Shown piece by piece: positions 6,297 to 8,762 of a stretch of DNA of 8,762 nucleotides. A model generated the notes under the pieces. It was given only the letters and a program-made list of their open reading frames with translations. It did not search any database and was not told the origin of the DNA. The position numbers and the translations under genes are program-made. Source of the DNA: an uncultured bacterium (GTDB lineage: Bacteria; Bacillota; Clostridia; Oscillospirales; Oscillospiraceae). The stretch is taken from contig CASECK010000155.1 in the NCBI GenBank assembly GCA_949286295.1, forward strand, positions 1-8,762, given 5' to 3'. How positions within the stretch are numbered: the first letter of the stretch is position 1; each line of letters starts with the position of its first letter.

Positions 6297-6863
6297 ATGG
6301 ACAACATACAATTTGGGGCTTTTGTAGCCCAGCTGAGAAAAGAAAAGAATCTCACCCAGAGAGAGCTGGCCCAGCGGATTCATGTGACGGACAAGGCTGT
6401 CTCAAAATGGGAGTGCGGCAAAGGATTCCCGGACCTAAAGCTGCTGCAGCCACTGGCCGGTGCGCTGGACGTGTCTCTGGTAGAGCTGCTCCAGGGGACG
6501 CGCTCCCCCGCCTCCACCCTCACCAAGGAGGAGGCGGGCCAGGCGGCGGTGCGGGCCATGGAGCAGTCCCAGAGGACCACCGCCCGGCGGTATCTGAAGC
6601 TGCTGCGGTGGCTGCTCACCGGAATCGGGGCCGGGTGCCTGACCGCCCTGATTCCCTGCCTGGTGGCAGCCGCCGGAATCTGGCAGCTGTCCTCCCGGAA
6701 CTATGACATCATTGGCGGCGCCGACGGCCCGACCGCTATTTTGACCGCCACCGCGGCGGTCACCCCGCCCCTGTGGCTGGCCATTGGCCTGCCCCTGGTC
6801 ATTCTGTGCTTGTGCACCGTCCTCTCCGTCCGGGTGTGGAAGGTGGAAAGGAGACTGAGATGA
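6297..6863 (+). CDS. XRE-family DNA-binding protein with two C-terminal membrane segments
   Basis: The 188-residue protein has an N-terminal XRE/HTH_3 domain (about residues 5-66) with LTQRELAQRIHVTDKAVSKW at 19-38 as the helix-turn-helix. A charged linker (67-100) leads to a hydrophobic segment at about 102-128, a short loop containing IIGGADGPTAIL (138-149), and a second hydrophobic segment at about 156-180 with a basic end. This is a membrane-anchored transcription regulator layout, common in gut Clostridia, in which the membrane part could sense envelope state. The loop motif resembles a signature of the beta subunit of sodium-pumping decarboxylases, but the protein is far too short to be one. 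The ATG at 6297 has GAGGG seven bases upstream. The stop overlaps the next gene's ATG by four bases, so translation of the lipoprotein is probably coupled. The target genes are unknown; autoregulation through the upstream dyad is plausible. Confidence 0.85.
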   Translation: MDNIQFGAFVAQLRKEKNLTQRELAQRIHVTDKAVSKWECGKGFPDLKLLQPLAGALDVSLVELLQGTRSPASTLTKEEAGQAAVRAMEQSQRTTARRYLKLLRWLLTGIGAGCLTALIPCLVAAAGIWQLSSRNYDIIGGADGPTAILTATAAVTPPLWLAIGLPLVILCLCTVLSVRVWKVERRLR

Positions 6864-7303
6864 AACAAACCTTCATTGTATGCTTATGTTGCGCGCTGTT
6901 CCTTTTTGCTGGCTGCGGCGGGCGGGCCGCCCCGGCCCCCGATGTCTCCATCACGCCCTGGAGCGAAACCAGCCAGTGGCCGGACAATGAGTTCACCCGG
7001 ATGATACCGCAGCCGGCAACCGGTACGGTTTGCGCCACCATGGAGGGGACCTCCGCCGGCTATGATTTTTTTGCTGTCCAGTTGGACCGGCTCTCCCGGG
7101 CGGAGATTCAGGACTACCTCCTGACGCTGGAGCAGGCCGGCTATGAGAGCCTCGCCGGTGAGCTGGGCTTTGAACCCTCTGTGGAAGGGGTCACGGTGGG
7201 CGACCTGCTCTACCGGGACGGGACCTACCTCAGCCTTGCAGCCGGAGACCGCGGAGAGGACAACTCCCTGGGGCTGCTGATCTCACGGCTGTCAGAGGGA
7301 TAA
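6860..7303 (+). CDS. Small putative lipoprotein of unknown function
   Basis: The 147-residue product begins MKQTFIVCLCCALFLFAGC, a signal peptide ending in a lipobox-like FAGC with Cys19 as the lipidated residue, so it should be exported and anchored to the outer face of the membrane. The mature part starts with a short Ala/Pro/Gly-rich stretch, then WPDNEFTRMIPQPATGT (about 43-58) and a globular portion including LSRAEIQDYLLTLEQAGYES. This layout recalls small clostridial lipoproteins that contain a 'WPdNe.t..iP.P..G' motif, but I do not recognise a named family with confidence. The start ATG overlaps the regulator's stop (ATGA, 6860-6863), and AAAGGAG lies six bases upstream. A longer in-frame reading from 6773 is ruled out by the signal peptide and the binding site. 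The product is likely to act with the membrane regulator, perhaps as its extracytoplasmic partner; this is inference. A strong terminator follows at once. Confidence 0.85.
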   Translation: MKQTFIVCLCCALFLFAGCGGRAAPAPDVSITPWSETSQWPDNEFTRMIPQPATGTVCATMEGTSAGYDFFAVQLDRLSRAEIQDYLLTLEQAGYESLAGELGFEPSVEGVTVGDLLYRDGTYLSLAAGDRGEDNSLGLLISRLSEG

Positions 7304-7304
7304 G

Positions 7305-7342
7305 ATACGGGCGCGGACAGCCAGGTCCGCGCCCGTATTTTT
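7305..7342 (+). terminator. Intrinsic terminator of the regulator-lipoprotein unit
   Basis: A perfect 14-bp inverted repeat (ATACGGGCGCGGAC at 7305-7318, matched at 7325-7338) with the six-base loop AGCCAG starts one base after the lipoprotein stop codon and runs into TTTTT (7338-7342). The minus strand lacks a comparable T-run after the stem, so it works mainly for plus-strand transcripts, although it also sits just beyond the end of the convergent transporter gene. Confidence 0.92.
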
Positions 7343-7345
7343 GCC

Positions 7346-8446
7346 TCATATCCAATACAAAACCGCTAAAAATGCCAGGTTCATCAGGGTGAACCACAGC
7401 AGGTAGCGCTGTTTTTCCCCGGGATAGCGGTTTGCCACCTGCTTATAGGAGATCAGGCTGGCCATAGAGGCGATGAGGGTACCCAGGCCGCCGAGGTTCA
7501 CCCCTATAATCAGCTCCCGCAGGTCTGCGCTGTACCGGGACAGCAGCATGGCGGCGGGCACGTTGCTGATTATCTGGCTGAGCAGCACCCCCACCAGGCG
7601 GTCCCGGCCGGCCATCACGCCGGTGAGCCAGGCCTCCACTCCGGACAGGTGCTTGACGTTGCCCACAAACAGAAAGAAAAACAGGAAGGTGAACAGCAGG
7701 GAGTAATCCACCGCGGCAAACAGGGAGCGCTCCTTCCACAGCACGGCCAGAGTCACCGCCACAAGCAGCACCCCATGGGGCGCCACGCCCCCCACCGTAA
7801 GCACGCATAACAAAAACAGCGCCCCATAGAACCCGACGCTCCCCCATCTCATCCCAGCGCAGCGGCCCACCTCAATATGCAGGCCGGACTGCCGGTACCC
7901 AAAAAAGATTCCGGCCAGCAGCAAAAGCGCCGACGCCAGGACCCAGGGGAAGGTCAGGCGGAGGAAGGCCGGGATGCTCAGTCCCGACAGGGAGAAGAGA
8001 TAGAGATTTTGGGGATTTCCGATGGGCGTGGCCATACTGCCCAGATTGGCGGCAAGGGTCATCAGCACCACGGTGTAGCACACCCTCTCCCGCTGGTCAG
8101 CCATCTCCAGCAGCATGATGCCAAAGGGGACAAAGGTAATCAGAGCCACGTCGTTGGTGATGAGCATACTGCTTGCAAAACACAGGAATACCAGCGTACA
8201 CACCAGGCCCCGCACCGTACCCACGCGGCCCAGCACCTGCCCGGCCACATACTGAAGAAAATTCTGCCGCCGCAGCCCTTCCACAATGAGCATCAGGCAA
8301 AACAGGATAATCAGGGTGTCGAAATCAAGGTAGGACAGATACTCCAGGCCAGGCGGCACAATCAGGCAGGAGGCCGCCGCCAGCACCAGGGAGACGGTGA
8401 GCACCGCATCCCGGCGGAACACGGCAAGAATTTTCTTAGCTGTCAT
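7346..8446 (-). CDS. Ion transporter superfamily permease (SLC13/CitM/ArsB-like)
   Basis: This 366-residue, highly hydrophobic protein has about ten membrane segments and two related halves typical of the CitMHS/ArsB/SLC13 fold. In the first half SSMLITNDVALITFVPF (92-108) is followed by AANLGSMATPIGNPQNLYLF (132-151). In the second half SQIISNVPAAMLLS (290-303) is followed by GVNLGGLGTLIASMASLIS (315-333). The TND/SNVP hairpins and the TPIGNPQN loop are the substrate and cation binding elements in this superfamily. The protein probably moves an anion such as a carboxylate, sulfate or arsenite, but the substrate cannot be read from sequence. It is shorter than typical SLC13 (about 450-500) or ArsB (about 420) proteins, mostly through a short central region. 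The ATG at 8444-8446 follows GAGAGAGGG by five bases. It lies 70 bases after an M18 peptidase gene on the same strand and converges with the lipoprotein gene. Confidence 0.87.
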   Translation of the reverse strand: MTAKKILAVFRRDAVLTVSLVLAAASCLIVPPGLEYLSYLDFDTLIILFCLMLIVEGLRRQNFLQYVAGQVLGRVGTVRGLVCTLVFLCFASSMLITNDVALITFVPFGIMLLEMADQRERVCYTVVLMTLAANLGSMATPIGNPQNLYLFSLSGLSIPAFLRLTFPWVLASALLLLAGIFFGYRQSGLHIEVGRCAGMRWGSVGFYGALFLLCVLTVGGVAPHGVLLVAVTLAVLWKERSLFAAVDYSLLFTFLFFFLFVGNVKHLSGVEAWLTGVMAGRDRLVGVLLSQIISNVPAAMLLSRYSADLRELIIGVNLGGLGTLIASMASLISYKQVANRYPGEKQRYLLWFTLMNLAFLAVLYWI

Positions 8447-8463
8447 ACCGGCCCTCTCTCATG

Positions 8464-8492
8464 GGAAAGGACCGCGCTGAGCGGCCCTTTCC
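8464..8492 (-). terminator. Hairpin between the M18 peptidase and transporter genes
   Basis: GGAAAGGGCCGC and GCGGTCCTTTCC (minus strand, 8481-8492 and 8464-8475) pair over twelve positions with one G-U wobble around a five-base loop. No T-run follows on either strand, so it is not a standard intrinsic terminator. It lies in the leader of the transporter, just upstream of its ribosome binding site, and could be an attenuating or stabilising structure, or a weak terminator of the peptidase gene. Confidence 0.4.
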
Positions 8493-8516
8493 AGCTCTTG
8501 TCAACTTGTTTAACAC

Positions 8517-8762
8517 TTATCCTCTGGATTGCTCAAAGACCGCCTTTACGCCCTTGAAGGTCATATAGCAGTCCAGCTTGCCCACCGTCTCAAAGGGGGC
8601 GTGCATGGACAGCACCGGGACCCCGGCGTCCAGCGTGTCGATGTCCCGCTCGGCCATATAGGCGGCCACGGTGCCGCCGCCGCCGGCGTCCACCTTCCCC
8701 AGCTCGGCCATCTGCCACACCACGCCCGCGTTGTCCAGCACCCGGCGGACCTGGGCCACCAG
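8517..8762 (-). CDS. M18 family aminopeptidase (C-terminal fragment, cut by window edge)
   Basis: The last 81 codons of a minus-strand gene enter from the right edge and end in TAA at 8517-8519. The sequence WQMAELGKVDAGGGGTVAAY, then DAGVPVLSMHAPFE, then KLDCYMTFKGVKAVFE is the conserved C-terminus of M18 zinc aminopeptidases. The His of SMHAPFE is a metal ligand in this family, and the GKVDAGGGGT stretch is near the active site. These are cytosolic, dodecameric enzymes that remove N-terminal, often acidic, residues from peptides. The first codons in the window are internal, since the GTG at 8757-8759 falls within the conserved region. The transporter gene follows after 70 bases on the same strand. 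Confidence 0.93.
   Translation of the reverse strand: MVAQVRRVLDNAGVVWQMAELGKVDAGGGGTVAAYMAERDIDTLDAGVPVLSMHAPFETVGKLDCYMTFKGVKAVFEQSRG

Noticed and set aside
6195..6383. Small minus-strand frame of 62 codons upstream of tepA
   Set aside because: Its first part overlaps the well-supported XRE gene, and the last 25 codons from an internal ATG (6272) have no ribosome binding site and cover the divergent promoter.
8499..8504. Perfect TTGACA on the minus strand as a promoter for the transporter
   Set aside because: No -10-like hexamer is found 16-18 bases downstream; that place is inside a GC-rich hairpin.
1..8762. tRNA, rRNA, CRISPR array, insertion sequence or phage genes
   Set aside because: I saw no cloverleaf-like segment, no spaced direct repeats, and no transposase or integrase frame. 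All larger frames with sensible proteins are accounted for.

Overview
The window looks like chromosomal DNA from a GC-rich member of the Clostridia, most like the Oscillospiraceae group of gut Firmicutes. This is inferred from the gene families (IreB, TepA, a SpoIIIE/FtsK translocase, DUF975 and DUF523 proteins, an XRE regulator with a membrane tail), from strong purine-rich Gram-positive ribosome binding sites, and from the high GC content that creates long antisense open frames. No RNA gene, insertion sequence, CRISPR array or phage gene was found.

Left block, all on the minus strand (read right to left): tepA (ClpP-like protease), uppP (undecaprenyl pyrophosphate phosphatase), ftsK/spoIIIE (septal DNA translocase), ireB (small regulatory phosphoprotein), a DUF523 protein resembling the thiouracil desulfidase TudS, and a DUF975 membrane protein cut by the left edge. 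uppP and ftsK are 42 bases apart and probably co-transcribed from a promoter upstream of uppP. ireB has its own -35/-10 upstream and a strong intrinsic terminator just after its stop, so it is a compact transcription unit. The theme is cell envelope and division: lipid-carrier recycling, chromosome clearance at the septum, and a protein that in enterococci works with the PASTA-type Ser/Thr kinase.

Middle block, plus strand: divergent from tepA lies a two-gene unit, an XRE-type DNA-binding protein with two C-terminal membrane segments and a small lipoprotein, joined by a 4-base ATGA overlap and ended by a strong terminator. The region between the unit and tepA holds a good extended -10 promoter for the regulator and an inverted repeat overlapping its -35 box. 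This is the least ordinary part of the window and could be a small autoregulated envelope-sensing module.

Right block, minus strand: an ion-transporter-superfamily (SLC13/CitM/ArsB-like) permease and, upstream of it, the C-terminal end of an M18 aminopeptidase cut by the right edge.

Most of the window is ordinary housekeeping DNA. No clearly new large system was found. The best candidates for novelty are the regulator/lipoprotein pair with its dyad, and the decarboxylase-like IIGGADGPTAI signature inside the regulator.
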